From: an uncultured Fibrobacter sp.
Lineage (GTDB): Bacteria; Fibrobacterota; Fibrobacteria; Fibrobacterales; Fibrobacteraceae
Length of the DNA stretch: 64,000 bases
Assembly: GCA_934699585.1 (NCBI GenBank)
Contig: CAKUWY010000003.1
Coordinates: 62,001-126,000 of the forward strand
Direction: 5' to 3'
Under the pieces are notes generated by a model. That model was not told the origin of the DNA. It saw only the letters and a list, made by a program, of their open reading frames with translations, and made no database searches. Shown one piece after another: positions 15,862 through 24,444 of this stretch (within the stretch, counting starts at the first letter, position 1; each line of letters starts with the position of its first letter). The position numbers and the translations under genes are program-made.

Positions 15862-18108
15862 TTAGAACAAGCTCAGTTGCCCGTTGCCCTGTGCAGCGGG
15901 CTTTTCTTTTTCGACGTTTGCCGTATTGTCGGCGGATTCGTTGCCGCCTTTGCTGCTGTCGCCGCTATCGCTGCCTGCGCCGGAATCTGCCGCGGCAATC
16001 TGCTCCAAAAGCCATGTCTCGTCGTGTACGGGGATGCCGAGCTCGTTTGCCTTCGTGAGCTTGGAACCGGCTGTTTCGCCGGCCAAGACCCAACTTGTCT
16101 TCTTGCTGACGGAGCCCGATACCTTGCCGCCATTCTCTTCGATGAGCTTGCGCGCTTCTTCGCGTTCCATGCTCGGCAACGTTCCGGTGATGACCGCGGT
16201 TTGCCCCTGGAATAGCGTCTTCACGACGCCCTTGAATTCGGTGGGGCAGCCGAGTGCGATGAGCTCCTCGATTTCTTGCGTGTAGCGCTCCGTGTGGAAA
16301 AAGTCGTAGACGGATTTCCCGATGCGTTCACCGACGTCGTTCACGTTCTGCAAATCTTCGACAGTTGCCGTGCGGATTTTTTCGAGCGTGCGGAAATGCT
16401 TGGCGAGATTCCTGGCGCTGGTGCGGCCCACGAAGCGGATGCCGAGACCGTGCAAAAGGTTCTCGAGGCTCCTTTCCTTTGATGCGGCGATGGCGTCGAA
16501 CACGTTCTTCGCGCTCTTCTTGGCCATGCGTTCCTGCGATTCAAGGTCTTCGATGGTGAGGCGGTACAGGTCCGGGATTCTCTTGATCTTGCCCGTGGCA
16601 ATCAGGCTGGCGATAAGGGCGGGGCCGAGGTTCTCGATGTTCATGGCCTCGCGGCTCACGAAATGTTCGAACAGGCATTGCACCTGTGCCGCACAGTGCA
16701 TGTTTTCGCAGCGGAGAATCACTTCGCCGTCGATGTGGGCGAGCGGCTCACCGCAAACCGGGCAGTTCGCAGGGGCAGTCACGGGGAGCGCACCTGCCGG
16801 GCGGAGTTCTTTCTTGACGTCGGTAATCTTCGGGATGATTTCGCCACCCTTCTCGACGCCCACAGTGTCTCCGTAGTGCAGGTCCAGACGGGCCACTTCG
16901 TCGAAGTTGTGGAGGGTGGCGCGCTTGACGGTAGTGCCCGCAAGACGCACGGGTGCAAGGTTCGCCACAGGTGTCACCGCACCGGTGCGGCCTACCTGGA
17001 ATTCTACGGAAAGAAGCGGAGTGTAGGCCCGTTCTGCCTTAAATTTGTAAGCGATGGCCCAGCGGGGGCTTTTGCTGGTGGTGCCGAGAGCCCGCTGCAT
17101 GGCAAGATCGTTGAGCTTTACCACCATGCCGTCAATTTCGAAGGGAAGGCTGTCGCGGCTCGCTCCGATCTGTTCCGAAATCTTCATGATTTCTTCGGTG
17201 GTGTCAGCTGTCCAGTAATCGTTGGTGTGGAATCCGAGACGCTTGAGCTGCAGCAGGTTCTCTTCGTGGGTCTTGTTGTTGCTTTGGGGAATGTGATAGG
17301 CAAAGAAACGCATGGGGCGGGTCTTACATTCGGCCACGCTCTTGAGCTTGAGGGAACCCGAAACCGTATTGCGGGGGTTCTGGAAAATCTTTTTGCCTTC
17401 CAGAATAAACTGCTCGTTCAGCCGCTCGAAGGCCTCGCGCTCCATATAGACTTCGCCGCGGACTTCAAATGTGCCCTGGGGAATTTCGCTGGGGTCGATT
17501 TTCAGTTTTTTGGCATCGAAGTATTCGGGAATGTCTGCAATGGTAAGGGCGTTCAAGGTCACGTCGTCGCCTTGGGCTCCGTCGCCGCGGGTAGCCGCCT
17601 GCTTCAAGCGTCCGTTTTCGTACACGATAGAAAGGGAAACGCCGTCGATTTTCCGCTCGCAGATCCAGGTGTGAGGTGTGAGGTCGCGATCTTCGGTCGC
17701 TTTGAGGTTTGAGGTTCGAGGTTCGAGGCTCGTGGCTCGGTGCTTGTCATCCTGAGCGGAGCGCAGCGAATGCGAAGGATCCAGGCCCGCAATCCCGTCC
17801 TCGGCGGCTTTCACAAATTCCGCCATCTCTTCGGCGCTATAGACGTTTGCGATGCTGAGCATGGGCACGGCGTGAGAGACCTTCGCAAAGTCGTTGGTGA
17901 GGTCGCTTCCGACTTTCTGTGTGAGCGAATCCTTTCCGTGCAGTTCCGGGTATTTAGCCTCGAGCGCTTCCATCTCCTTGAGGCCAAAGTCAAAATCCTG
18001 GTCGCTCATGGGGGAGACGCCTTCCTTGTAGTAAAGGCGGCTTGCTTCTTCTAGCTGTTTTTTCAGCTCGAAATATCTGGAAAAGTCTTCTGCTCTTTTA
18101 TCGTTCAT
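15862..18108 (-). CDS. ligA: NAD-dependent DNA ligase LigA with in-frame repeat insertion
   Basis: LigA seals nicks at Okazaki fragments and in repair. The adenylation lysine is in ERKIDGVS (K153), followed by the OB fold, a four-cysteine zinc finger (CPVCGE...CENMHC), helix-hairpin-helix repeats and a BRCT domain (about residues 625-700). The length of 748 residues exceeds the usual 670. About 38 extra residues (108-146), just before the catalytic motif, are translated intergenic-type repeat DNA. The C-terminus has a low-complexity linker ending in QLSLF, which fits the beta sliding clamp binding pentapeptide. All core motifs are intact, so the enzyme is probably active. Confidence 0.95.
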   Translation of the reverse strand: MNDKRAEDFSRYFELKKQLEEASRLYYKEGVSPMSDQDFDFGLKEMEALEAKYPELHGKDSLTQKVGSDLTNDFAKVSHAVPMLSIANVYSAEEMAEFVKAAEDGIAGLDPSHSLRSAQDDKHRATSLEPRTSNLKATEDRDLTPHTWICERKIDGVSLSIVYENGRLKQAATRGDGAQGDDVTLNALTIADIPEYFDAKKLKIDPSEIPQGTFEVRGEVYMEREAFERLNEQFILEGKKIFQNPRNTVSGSLKLKSVAECKTRPMRFFAYHIPQSNNKTHEENLLQLKRLGFHTNDYWTADTTEEIMKISEQIGASRDSLPFEIDGMVVKLNDLAMQRALGTTSKSPRWAIAYKFKAERAYTPLLSVEFQVGRTGAVTPVANLAPVRLAGTTVKRATLHNFDEVARLDLHYGDTVGVEKGGEIIPKITDVKKELRPAGALPVTAPANCPVCGEPLAHIDGEVILRCENMHCAAQVQCLFEHFVSREAMNIENLGPALIASLIATGKIKRIPDLYRLTIEDLESQERMAKKSAKNVFDAIAASKERSLENLLHGLGIRFVGRTSARNLAKHFRTLEKIRTATVEDLQNVNDVGERIGKSVYDFFHTERYTQEIEELIALGCPTEFKGVVKTLFQGQTAVITGTLPSMEREEARKLIEENGGKVSGSVSKKTSWVLAGETAGSKLTKANELGIPVHDETWLLEQIAAADSGAGSDSGDSSKGGNESADNTANVEKEKPAAQGNGQLSLF
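17667..17785 (-). repeat. Composite intergenic-type repeat inside ligA
   Basis: Two repeat types seen in spacers elsewhere lie side by side inside the ligA frame: heptamer units (AGGTGTG, GAGGTTT, GAGGTTC, GAGGCTC) and the dispersed unit beginning GTCATCCTGAG and ending GAAGGATCCAG. Together they encode about 38 residues without a stop and keep the frame. Confidence 0.85.
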
Positions 18109-18120
18109 CTTGCCCTATCC

Positions 18121-18166
18121 CCTAGATCCTAGATCCTAGCCCCTAGCCCCTAGCCTCTACTCTCTA
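18121..18166 (-). repeat. heptamer repeat array starting at a stop codon
   Basis: CCTAGAT, CCTAGAT, CCTAGCC, CCTAGCC, CCTAGCC units on the plus strand. On the minus strand the array starts at the TAG stop of the outer-membrane barrel gene and runs toward ligA. Confidence 0.8.
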
Positions 18167-20167
18167 ATTCCTAAACGTCCATACGATTCCGTAGGCGAAG
18201 CGGAGCCCCTCGGGGGTGTATCCGGATTCAGGCATGTAGATGCTGTGGTTGAAGTTTTCGATGCGGTTGTAGAGCTCGAAGGAGAGAATCTGCATGCGGG
18301 CTTCGAAATCCAGGGCCAGGTAGTGTTTCATCAGCTCCAGCTCCGGCTCGCCAAACTCGTTGATGGTGCAGTCGTAACGGTGGTCGAACCATTGCCAGTC
18401 CACGCGGACGCTTACCCCCAGGCGGTTCTCCACGAATCGGTTCTGCCAGTGGATGCTCCCCTTGTAGTAAAGTTCAGGTGTGTCGATGAGCTTGTATTTC
18501 CGGTCCAGCACCTGGCCCCGTTCCAGGTAGAATTTCCAGTTGCCCAGGCGAAATCCCGTCTGTAGCATCCAGTCCCAGGTCTCCGCCTTTTTCAGGTTGA
18601 CCCACTGGAACGCGCTCTCTACGGATTCCAGGTTTTCGGAAACCCAGCGCTGTCTGATGGGGCTTTTCACCTTTTCGTGGCGGATGCCAATTCCATAAAA
18701 GACTTCTCGTGAATACCAGCCGATGTTGACCGTCTTGCGTTTCCGTTTTTCGTAGTTCAGGTTTTCGTTGGGGAAGGCGACACGGCCCACTTCCATAAAG
18801 GCCAGCTGGTTCATGTCGGGGAACTTGTTGTCCCTGCGGATAGAGCTGTTGACGCGGAAATGGAAGGGGAGCAACAGGGTGGCGTCTGCGGAGTAGGCTT
18901 TGGCGTAGTCCTCGTCGTCGGTAATGGAGCTGTTCCGCTGGAGGCCCGCCTGGGTGCGGAAAAGCAGGATTCCCAGGGTGTCCGAAAGTTCCAGGTAGCC
19001 CACTTCGCGGTCCTGCAGGTGCTGCTTGCGGTATTCCTCGAAATATTCGTAGCCGTCCAAAAATTCATACTGGAACTTGAGGGCTGGATTGAACAGCGTG
19101 TTGTAGCGGATGCCGAAATCCCCCAGCAGGGTCTCGTAGGTGTATTCCCTCAGGGTGTCGTAGTAGAGGCTGTCGGTATGCTGGATGTCCAGCGTGTCTG
19201 TCCAGGTGGTGTCGCCCCGGTACAGGTGGGGCAGGGAATCCTCTTCGATTTCGTGAGTGCCGGAATAGACATCGGCGCTGAAAATCAGGTTCTTGATGGG
19301 GTAGAGCTCCAGGCCTGCGCCGTAGCCGCGGCTCTCGATGGAAATGCCGTAGGGGTCTGTTTGGAAGGTGCGCTTGGCCTTGTCCAGGGTGTCAAGGATT
19401 ACCTTGTGGGTGGAATTGTCGGCATTGTAAAGGTCCATGTAGTTCATCTTCACAAAAGCCTTGCCGAATCCGAAACGCCAGGTCAGCATGGGCTGCACGT
19501 GGATGCTGTTCATGGCGATGTTTCGTCCACCGAAGGGGATAGAGGTGGAGTCGCGGCCCATGGAGAAATAGGGGGAGTGGGTCACGTTCTGGTACTCGTA
19601 TTCCTTGCTGTTCTTGTTGGAACGGCTCTGGATGCCAAAGTCCAGGGCCACCGAGTCGGTGATGATGCGCCTGAAATCCAGCCGCAGGGCGTTGCCGTCA
19701 AAGGGCCCCCGTTCCCAGGCCAGGTCGGTGACGGGGGTATCTACAGGAATTCCGTGCCGCTCTTCGGTAAGGATTCCGTTTTCGCCGTTCAGGGTCAGGG
19801 TGGAGCCGTCGTAGCCAAGCCTTGTGGTGTAGAGTCCCGCCAGTTTGCTGGGAAAACGCCTGCTTACGCTTCCCATGCCAAAGGCCGTGGGGTTCAGTTC
19901 CGGGTTCCCGAGAATCGATGTCCCCAGCACCCATTCCGCTTTCTGGCCGGATACGTCGTAGGTCCGTTCCATCAGTTCCCGGAGGGCGATGACCCAGCGG
20001 CCCGCGTCGTTTTCACGGACGGCCGGATCCGGGCCGTCGGGGGAGTCCCACAGGGTGTCCTGGGGGCTCGGCTGGGTATAGGCGCGGGGCGTCAGGGGCT
20101 CGCCAAATACGGTCCAGACCATCGACAGGACTGCAAGCAGGCTTATGTGTAGTTTAAATAATTTCAC
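18164..20167 (-). CDS. Predicted outer-membrane beta-barrel protein
   Basis: The 667-residue product has a signal peptide (about residues 1-22, ending VFGEP) and then many alternating aromatic/polar strands with short turns, ending in an aromatic-rich strand (YGIVWTFRN), as expected of an outer-membrane barrel. The first 130 residues resemble no plug domain that I can name with confidence, and no TonB box is evident. Possible readings are a TonB-dependent receptor-like barrel or a porin. The last codons (TTT AGG AAT TAG) merge into the repeat array, so the final residues may derive from it. Confidence 0.65.
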   Translation of the reverse strand: MKLFKLHISLLAVLSMVWTVFGEPLTPRAYTQPSPQDTLWDSPDGPDPAVRENDAGRWVIALRELMERTYDVSGQKAEWVLGTSILGNPELNPTAFGMGSVSRRFPSKLAGLYTTRLGYDGSTLTLNGENGILTEERHGIPVDTPVTDLAWERGPFDGNALRLDFRRIITDSVALDFGIQSRSNKNSKEYEYQNVTHSPYFSMGRDSTSIPFGGRNIAMNSIHVQPMLTWRFGFGKAFVKMNYMDLYNADNSTHKVILDTLDKAKRTFQTDPYGISIESRGYGAGLELYPIKNLIFSADVYSGTHEIEEDSLPHLYRGDTTWTDTLDIQHTDSLYYDTLREYTYETLLGDFGIRYNTLFNPALKFQYEFLDGYEYFEEYRKQHLQDREVGYLELSDTLGILLFRTQAGLQRNSSITDDEDYAKAYSADATLLLPFHFRVNSSIRRDNKFPDMNQLAFMEVGRVAFPNENLNYEKRKRKTVNIGWYSREVFYGIGIRHEKVKSPIRQRWVSENLESVESAFQWVNLKKAETWDWMLQTGFRLGNWKFYLERGQVLDRKYKLIDTPELYYKGSIHWQNRFVENRLGVSVRVDWQWFDHRYDCTINEFGEPELELMKHYLALDFEARMQILSFELYNRIENFNHSIYMPESGYTPEGLRFAYGIVWTFRN

Positions 20168-20209
20168 GAAAAAAGCAAATTCCCTATACTACGACCATCT
20201 TACTACACA

Positions 20210-20301
20210 TTTCACACTCCACATCCCGCACATCACAACTCACAACCCACAACTCATAACTCATAACTCACAACCCACAACCCACAACCCACACATCTCT
20301 A
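20210..20301 (-). repeat. heptamer repeat array after the PHP gene
   Basis: Plus-strand units AACTCAC, AACCCAC, AACTCAT, AACTCAT, AACTCAC, AACCCAC (three times) run in strict 7-bp phase, with looser units to about 20210. On the coding strand the array follows the TAG stop of the PHP gene. Confidence 0.85.
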
Positions 20302-21168
20302 GAACCATTCCGCTCTGGATTTTTCACGCCTTTCGCGGAGGGCTTGCACTACGGAGTAGGGCATTTTCATGCAGCCGGGCATGTAGTTGCTACTTTCGGT
20401 ATGAAAGTCCGAACCGCCGGTGCCCACCAGCCCGAACTTCTGGGCCATTTCCTTGTATTTGCGACCCACGGCGCCCTTTTGGGCGGGGCTATAGACTTCC
20501 ATGCCCTGGATTCCCCATTCCACCATGTTCTCGATGAATTCGTCGCTGAGGCCCGACTTGTAGGGGTGGGCGAGCACTGCGATGCCGCCGGCGTTTTCGA
20601 TAAGGCGGATGGTCTGCTGGGGGTTCAGTCCTTTTTTTTCTACAAAGGCCACGCAGCCGTCCCCAAGATACTTGGTGAAGGCTTCTGCGAAGTTGGAAAT
20701 GTATTCTTCGTCCACCAGGGACATGGCAATGTGGGGCCGACCGATAACCTTTCCCTTGCAGTAGGAATTCACCTTTTCGAAGGTGATGTCTATACCCAGG
20801 GCGTTCAGCTTCTTGATGATGGCCTTTGCGCGGGTTATCCTCTGCTTGGTAAAGTCCTCCATTTCCATGTTCAGGGCCAGGTTGGTGGGGTCGCAGAAAT
20901 AGCCCAAAATATGGATGTCCTTGCCCTGCCATACCGCTGAAATCTCGATGCCGGGGATGATTTCCAGCCCGATATCCTTGGCGGGCCCCTCGGCCAGCTT
21001 GTAGCTGTCCAGGTTGTCGTGGTCGGTGATGGAAATGCACCGGAGTCCCCTACGCTTGCAGAGGGTCAGCAGTTCTTCGACAGAGAGGCTGCCGTCAGAA
21101 AGGCGGGTGTGCAAATGCAAATCCGCGTAGCCGCCGTTCTCTATCTTGCTTCCTGAACCCTTGTACAT
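20299..21168 (-). CDS. PHP-domain metal-dependent phosphoesterase
   Basis: PHP proteins hydrolyse phosphoesters with a cluster of two or three metals. The four motifs are visible: ADLHLHTRLSDGS, SITDHDNLDSY, EIIPGIEIS, and the later AHPYK and GSDFH. The group includes nucleotidases such as RNase AM/YciV, which removes 5' nucleotides from short RNA and is the best-known match for this size (289 residues). I place the start at 21168, where TGATG couples it to the stop of the upstream gene; the longer frame runs antisense to conserved reading of that neighbour. Confidence 0.85.
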   Translation of the reverse strand: MYKGSGSKIENGGYADLHLHTRLSDGSLSVEELLTLCKRRGLRCISITDHDNLDSYKLAEGPAKDIGLEIIPGIEISAVWQGKDIHILGYFCDPTNLALNMEMEDFTKQRITRAKAIIKKLNALGIDITFEKVNSYCKGKVIGRPHIAMSLVDEEYISNFAEAFTKYLGDGCVAFVEKKGLNPQQTIRLIENAGGIAVLAHPYKSGLSDEFIENMVEWGIQGMEVYSPAQKGAVGRKYKEMAQKFGLVGTGGSDFHTESSNYMPGCMKMPYSVVQALRERREKSRAEWF

Positions 21169-21716
21169 CAGGTCACTCCGTAATACTTGGAGATGAGGGC
21201 CGCTTCCGATGACTGGTCGGGGTGGAGGCTCAGGTTCAAGAAGGGGTAAAGGGATTCGCTGTTGAACCCGATACGGCACTGGGCTCCGCTTTTTTTGGCC
21301 AGGTAAAGTCTCGGCAAGAAGGGCTCGTCCAGGTAGATGCAGACTTCGGGTTCGTAAGCCTCGATTTTTGCAAGGATTCCCTCGAAAACGGGTTCGCCGA
21401 AACGGCACTCCAGGTCGCTAAAGTAGAAGGCGTGGCTCCGCTTGGCCGAAATCAGGGCCTGCAGGCTCTCGTGGGCGCAAAACTGCACGTTGTTGAACCA
21501 TTCCTTGGGCATGGGGCTTAAGAAAGCCACTGCGTCCTCGAACTTTCGGGGCAAAAACACCAGGGTCTTGGGGTGGTTCTTCAAAATGTCCGGAAAACAG
21601 AAGGCTCCGGAATCTTCGCCCGCCTGTTTCAGGAACCACCGACGGAGCGACTCGCTGCTGGCGAATCGCTTGAAAAAGTACTTAAACCGATCGGCAAAGT
21701 AAGGCGAAGGTTTCAA
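21168..21716 (-). CDS. Conserved-looking protein of unknown function, TTG start
   Basis: This 182-residue soluble protein has no signal or membrane segment. The TTG start at 21716 has GGAG 5 bp upstream; no ATG occurs before residue 69. The segment LVFLPRKFEDAVAF and later EVCIYLDEPFLPRLYLAKKSGAQCRIGF recall the first Rossmann-like half of GT-B glycosyltransferases (heptosyltransferase or DUF6913-like), but the second half is missing. I therefore give no function. It is translationally coupled (TGATG) to the PHP phosphoesterase, implying a shared task. Confidence 0.7.
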   Translation of the reverse strand: MKPSPYFADRFKYFFKRFASSESLRRWFLKQAGEDSGAFCFPDILKNHPKTLVFLPRKFEDAVAFLSPMPKEWFNNVQFCAHESLQALISAKRSHAFYFSDLECRFGEPVFEGILAKIEAYEPEVCIYLDEPFLPRLYLAKKSGAQCRIGFNSESLYPFLNLSLHPDQSSEAALISKYYGVT

Positions 21717-21763
21717 AGGGGCTCCAAAAATTATAGTCTCACAAAATATATAAATTTGGGCAG

Positions 21764-22522
21764 ATGGCGAAACAGAAATTCTATGCGATAAAGGCGCCAG
21801 ACGGCGGAAAAATCGTGCTTTCTTGGGAAGAATGCCAGGAGCTCACCCATGGCGTCAAGGGCGTGCTTTTTCGCTCTTTTGCAACACGGCAAGAGGCGGC
21901 GAACTGGCTGAACGGCGTTTCCGCTCCTGCCCCCAAGGGACTCCGCATCTATGTGGACGGTTCTTTTTTGGAAGGTTACCCCAAGGCGGGCTGGGGCTTT
22001 ATCGTGGTAGAAAACGATCAAGAAGTTGCGCACGGCTCCGGAGTGACTGTGTTCGATGCCGAAAGCCGCAACATCGACGGCGAAGTCATGGCGAGCTATC
22101 AGGCTATGCGCTGGTTGGAGGCCAACGACCGCAATGCCGTTATCTGCCACGACTACGAAGGTGTGGCACGATGGGCCAAGGGGGAGTGGAAGGCCAAAAG
22201 TTCCATCGCCAAGAAATACGTGGAGGCTTGCCGCTCGCTAGTTCATCGGGTGAGTTTCGAGAAGGTGGCTGCCCACACGGGAGTCAAGTGGAACGAGGCT
22301 GTCGATCAGCTGGCCAAGAACGCCATCGCCCGCGCGAAAAAGGCCGAAGGCGCTACGCAGGCGGCAAAAGTCCCGCCGAGAAACCTGCTGGACGAACGCC
22401 TGAACGAAGGTCAGAATGCCGCTCTGGCCGCACAGGTCAAACCATCGGAATCGCCTGCGGAATCGACAGTTGCAGAACCCATAAAAGACCCGAAAACGGG
22501 ACAGATGAGTCTGCCGCTCTGA
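21764..22522 (+). CDS. rnhA: Ribonuclease HI with N-terminal hybrid-binding domain
   Basis: It cleaves RNA in RNA-DNA hybrids. Residues 5-49 form the RNase H1 N-terminal (caulimovirus VI-like) domain: KFYAIKAPDGGKIVLSWEEC and later FRSFATRQEAANWL. The catalytic domain carries the acidic set D65 (YVDGSF), E107 (DGEVMAS), D130 (CHDYEG) and D181 (NEAVDQLA). A flexible tail of about 60 residues ends in QMSLPL, which matches the six-residue beta-clamp binding motif known from Hda (QLSLPL). This would place the enzyme at the sliding clamp for primer removal (inference). Confidence 0.9.
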   Translation: MAKQKFYAIKAPDGGKIVLSWEECQELTHGVKGVLFRSFATRQEAANWLNGVSAPAPKGLRIYVDGSFLEGYPKAGWGFIVVENDQEVAHGSGVTVFDAESRNIDGEVMASYQAMRWLEANDRNAVICHDYEGVARWAKGEWKAKSSIAKKYVEACRSLVHRVSFEKVAAHTGVKWNEAVDQLAKNAIARAKKAEGATQAAKVPPRNLLDERLNEGQNAALAAQVKPSESPAESTVAEPIKDPKTGQMSLPL

Positions 22523-22561
22523 TATCCCGAAAAAATGTTTTTTTTTGTCTGAAAAATTTTT

Positions 22562-23365
22562 ATGCCTAGAATTCGTTTTCCATTTGCCTGCTTATTGTTT
22601 ATGACATTTTTCCTTATGGGTTGTTCCGTCACTCGGGTCTATGATTTCAGCATGACCGCTTCTGAAGCTCCCGAAGTTCACGGGGCCAACGCTGAACAGA
22701 AACCTCATTCCTTTTCCTGGCGTTTTTCGGGCAAAGTCTACAAGAGCGTCCATGAAAATGTGGTGATAAGGAAAGGCCTTTACAGTAACGGTAAAGAATA
22801 TGAGTGGCGTTACGAGATTGGCGGTAACGATTTTTCGGGCAAGGCAGACTGGTTATACAAGAGCAGACACTTCATGGTTGGTACAGGCGTTGGTTACAAG
22901 GATGGCCTATACCATCACGGCACCGTGGGGGTGAATACATCCCATATGGAACTTGGCGCCTTCCTGGGATTGTTCCATCAGTACAGCGACCTGGAATACA
23001 CCCTTGAAAACTGCGAGACGGGTTGGTACGAGGATGAATACGACCAACTTTCGTATGACCCAGTTCGGGCAGGGTGCAATAGCTCAAGCGACCATCATTA
23101 CCGATTTAACACTAGCCCTTTTATGGGTGCTTTCTGGGCGTTGTATTTCAGCAAGTTTTACCTGAACTATAACGTGAGTTTCTATACCCCAGAACCGGAC
23201 GTGGATGGAGAATCCCTGAATGTCCCCTCCATTACCAGCAATTACCTTAATGTGGGTTACAGGATTACTCGTTGGCTGGATTACAGCGTTGGTGCCATCT
23301 TGACAGCAACGGATGGCAATCTTATCTGGGGCGTTTCCAGCGGTATCAGTTTTTATCTCAATTAG
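22562..23365 (+). CDS. Lipoprotein with predicted outer-membrane beta-barrel fold
   Basis: The signal ends in the lipobox LMGC at about residue 21. The mature part (about 245 residues) alternates hydrophobic and polar residues with many Tyr, Trp and Gly, and ends in strand-like SGISFYLN, all pointing to a small barrel. Two cysteine-flanked loops (ENCETGW and AGCNSSS) could form a disulfide. No clear Shine-Dalgarno is seen before the ATG. I do not recognise a family. It converges with aguA. Confidence 0.65.
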   Translation: MPRIRFPFACLLFMTFFLMGCSVTRVYDFSMTASEAPEVHGANAEQKPHSFSWRFSGKVYKSVHENVVIRKGLYSNGKEYEWRYEIGGNDFSGKADWLYKSRHFMVGTGVGYKDGLYHHGTVGVNTSHMELGAFLGLFHQYSDLEYTLENCETGWYEDEYDQLSYDPVRAGCNSSSDHHYRFNTSPFMGAFWALYFSKFYLNYNVSFYTPEPDVDGESLNVPSITSNYLNVGYRITRWLDYSVGAILTATDGNLIWGVSSGISFYLN

Positions 23366-23389
23366 AAAGCTTGTCAGAAACTTTTAGAA

Positions 23390-24412
23390 TCAAGCGCTCT
23401 CGTGCTTGCTCATGCAGTGCAGGCTTCCGCCCTCTTCGATGACGGTGCGGCAGTCCAGTCCGATAATCTTCCGTTTGGGGTAAACTTTGCGGAAATAATC
23501 TTCGGCTACCTTGTCGGCGGCACACCCGTATTTCGGATAAATTAACCCACCGTTTACATAGATGTAGTTCATGTAGCTGGCCGGGAGAATCTGACCGTCG
23601 GGCAACTTGCGCTGGGGCGGCAGCGGGATGGTGTCCACCTTGGCTTTTTTTCCGTAGTGGAGTTTCAAAAATTCCAGGATGGCGGCCCGGGCTTCTTCCA
23701 GGTACTTGCCGTTGGCGCTCCTCGGGCTTGCCGTCGGAATGACCACCCGGTCTTTAGCCACGAAGCGGGCCACGTTGTCGATGTGACCGTCGGTGTGGTC
23801 ACCCACAAGGCCCTTGGGGAGCACCAACAATGCCTTGAGTCCCAGCATTTCGCAGATGGCCTTGATGACGGCGCTCAGGTCTGCTTCCTTGTTGCGGTTC
23901 TTACCCACGAGGCAATCTAGGGTTGTCATGCCAAGGCCGTCGCCGTTCACCTCGATGGCGCCTCCTTCGAAGATGTAGGGCACGCTTACGCCCTTTTTGT
24001 ATTCGAAAATCTCGGCGATGCTGGCGGGAATCTGGTTGTCGTTTTTCCAGGGCGGGAACTTTGCGCCCCAGGCGTTAAAGACCGTCTCGGAAACCACAGT
24101 TTCCTTGCCCTTCTTCACGAAGAACGGACCGTAGTCCCGAATCCAGATGTCGTCGGTCTTGCAGATGATGAAACTTGCGGGGAAGTGCCGGTCGGCCACG
24201 GCGAACTTCTCGTCAAGAGTTAAGAATTTTTTGTTCGGAATCAGCACGTTTACCGGCTGGAACTCGCTGATGGTGCGAATCAGTTCCACGTAGAACTTGC
24301 GTATTTTGATGCCCCGTTCTCCGTGCCAGTTCAGTTTATTGTGAGGGAAGGCAAGCCAGGTGGCTTCTTGCTTTTCCCATTCGGCGGGGTAGCGGTAAAG
24401 TGCTTTTGTCAT
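23390..24412 (-). CDS. aguA: Agmatine deiminase
   Basis: AguA converts agmatine to N-carbamoylputrescine and ammonia. The peptidyl-arginine-deiminase fold signature is present: WIRDYGPFFV, FEGGAIEVNGDG, GDHTDGHIDNVARF and the catalytic cysteine in EEGGSLHCMS (about C333). The ATG at 24412 (AAGGA upstream) is preferred over a TTG two codons earlier. Length is 340 residues, normal. Its pathway partner aguB is on the same strand but 4.4 kb upstream, separated by accessory genes. Confidence 0.93.
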   Translation of the reverse strand: MTKALYRYPAEWEKQEATWLAFPHNKLNWHGERGIKIRKFYVELIRTISEFQPVNVLIPNKKFLTLDEKFAVADRHFPASFIICKTDDIWIRDYGPFFVKKGKETVVSETVFNAWGAKFPPWKNDNQIPASIAEIFEYKKGVSVPYIFEGGAIEVNGDGLGMTTLDCLVGKNRNKEADLSAVIKAICEMLGLKALLVLPKGLVGDHTDGHIDNVARFVAKDRVVIPTASPRSANGKYLEEARAAILEFLKLHYGKKAKVDTIPLPPQRKLPDGQILPASYMNYIYVNGGLIYPKYGCAADKVAEDYFRKVYPKRKIIGLDCRTVIEEGGSLHCMSKHESA

Positions 24413-24444
24413 GGTCAAAATCCTTGTAGAAGAAAAATAGAAAC

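Noticed and set aside
21169..21408. 80-residue N-terminal extension of the PHP protein
   Set aside because: It would read antiparallel frames through the upstream gene and is Arg/Pro-rich; the TGATG junction at 21168 gives a normal start for the PHP domain.
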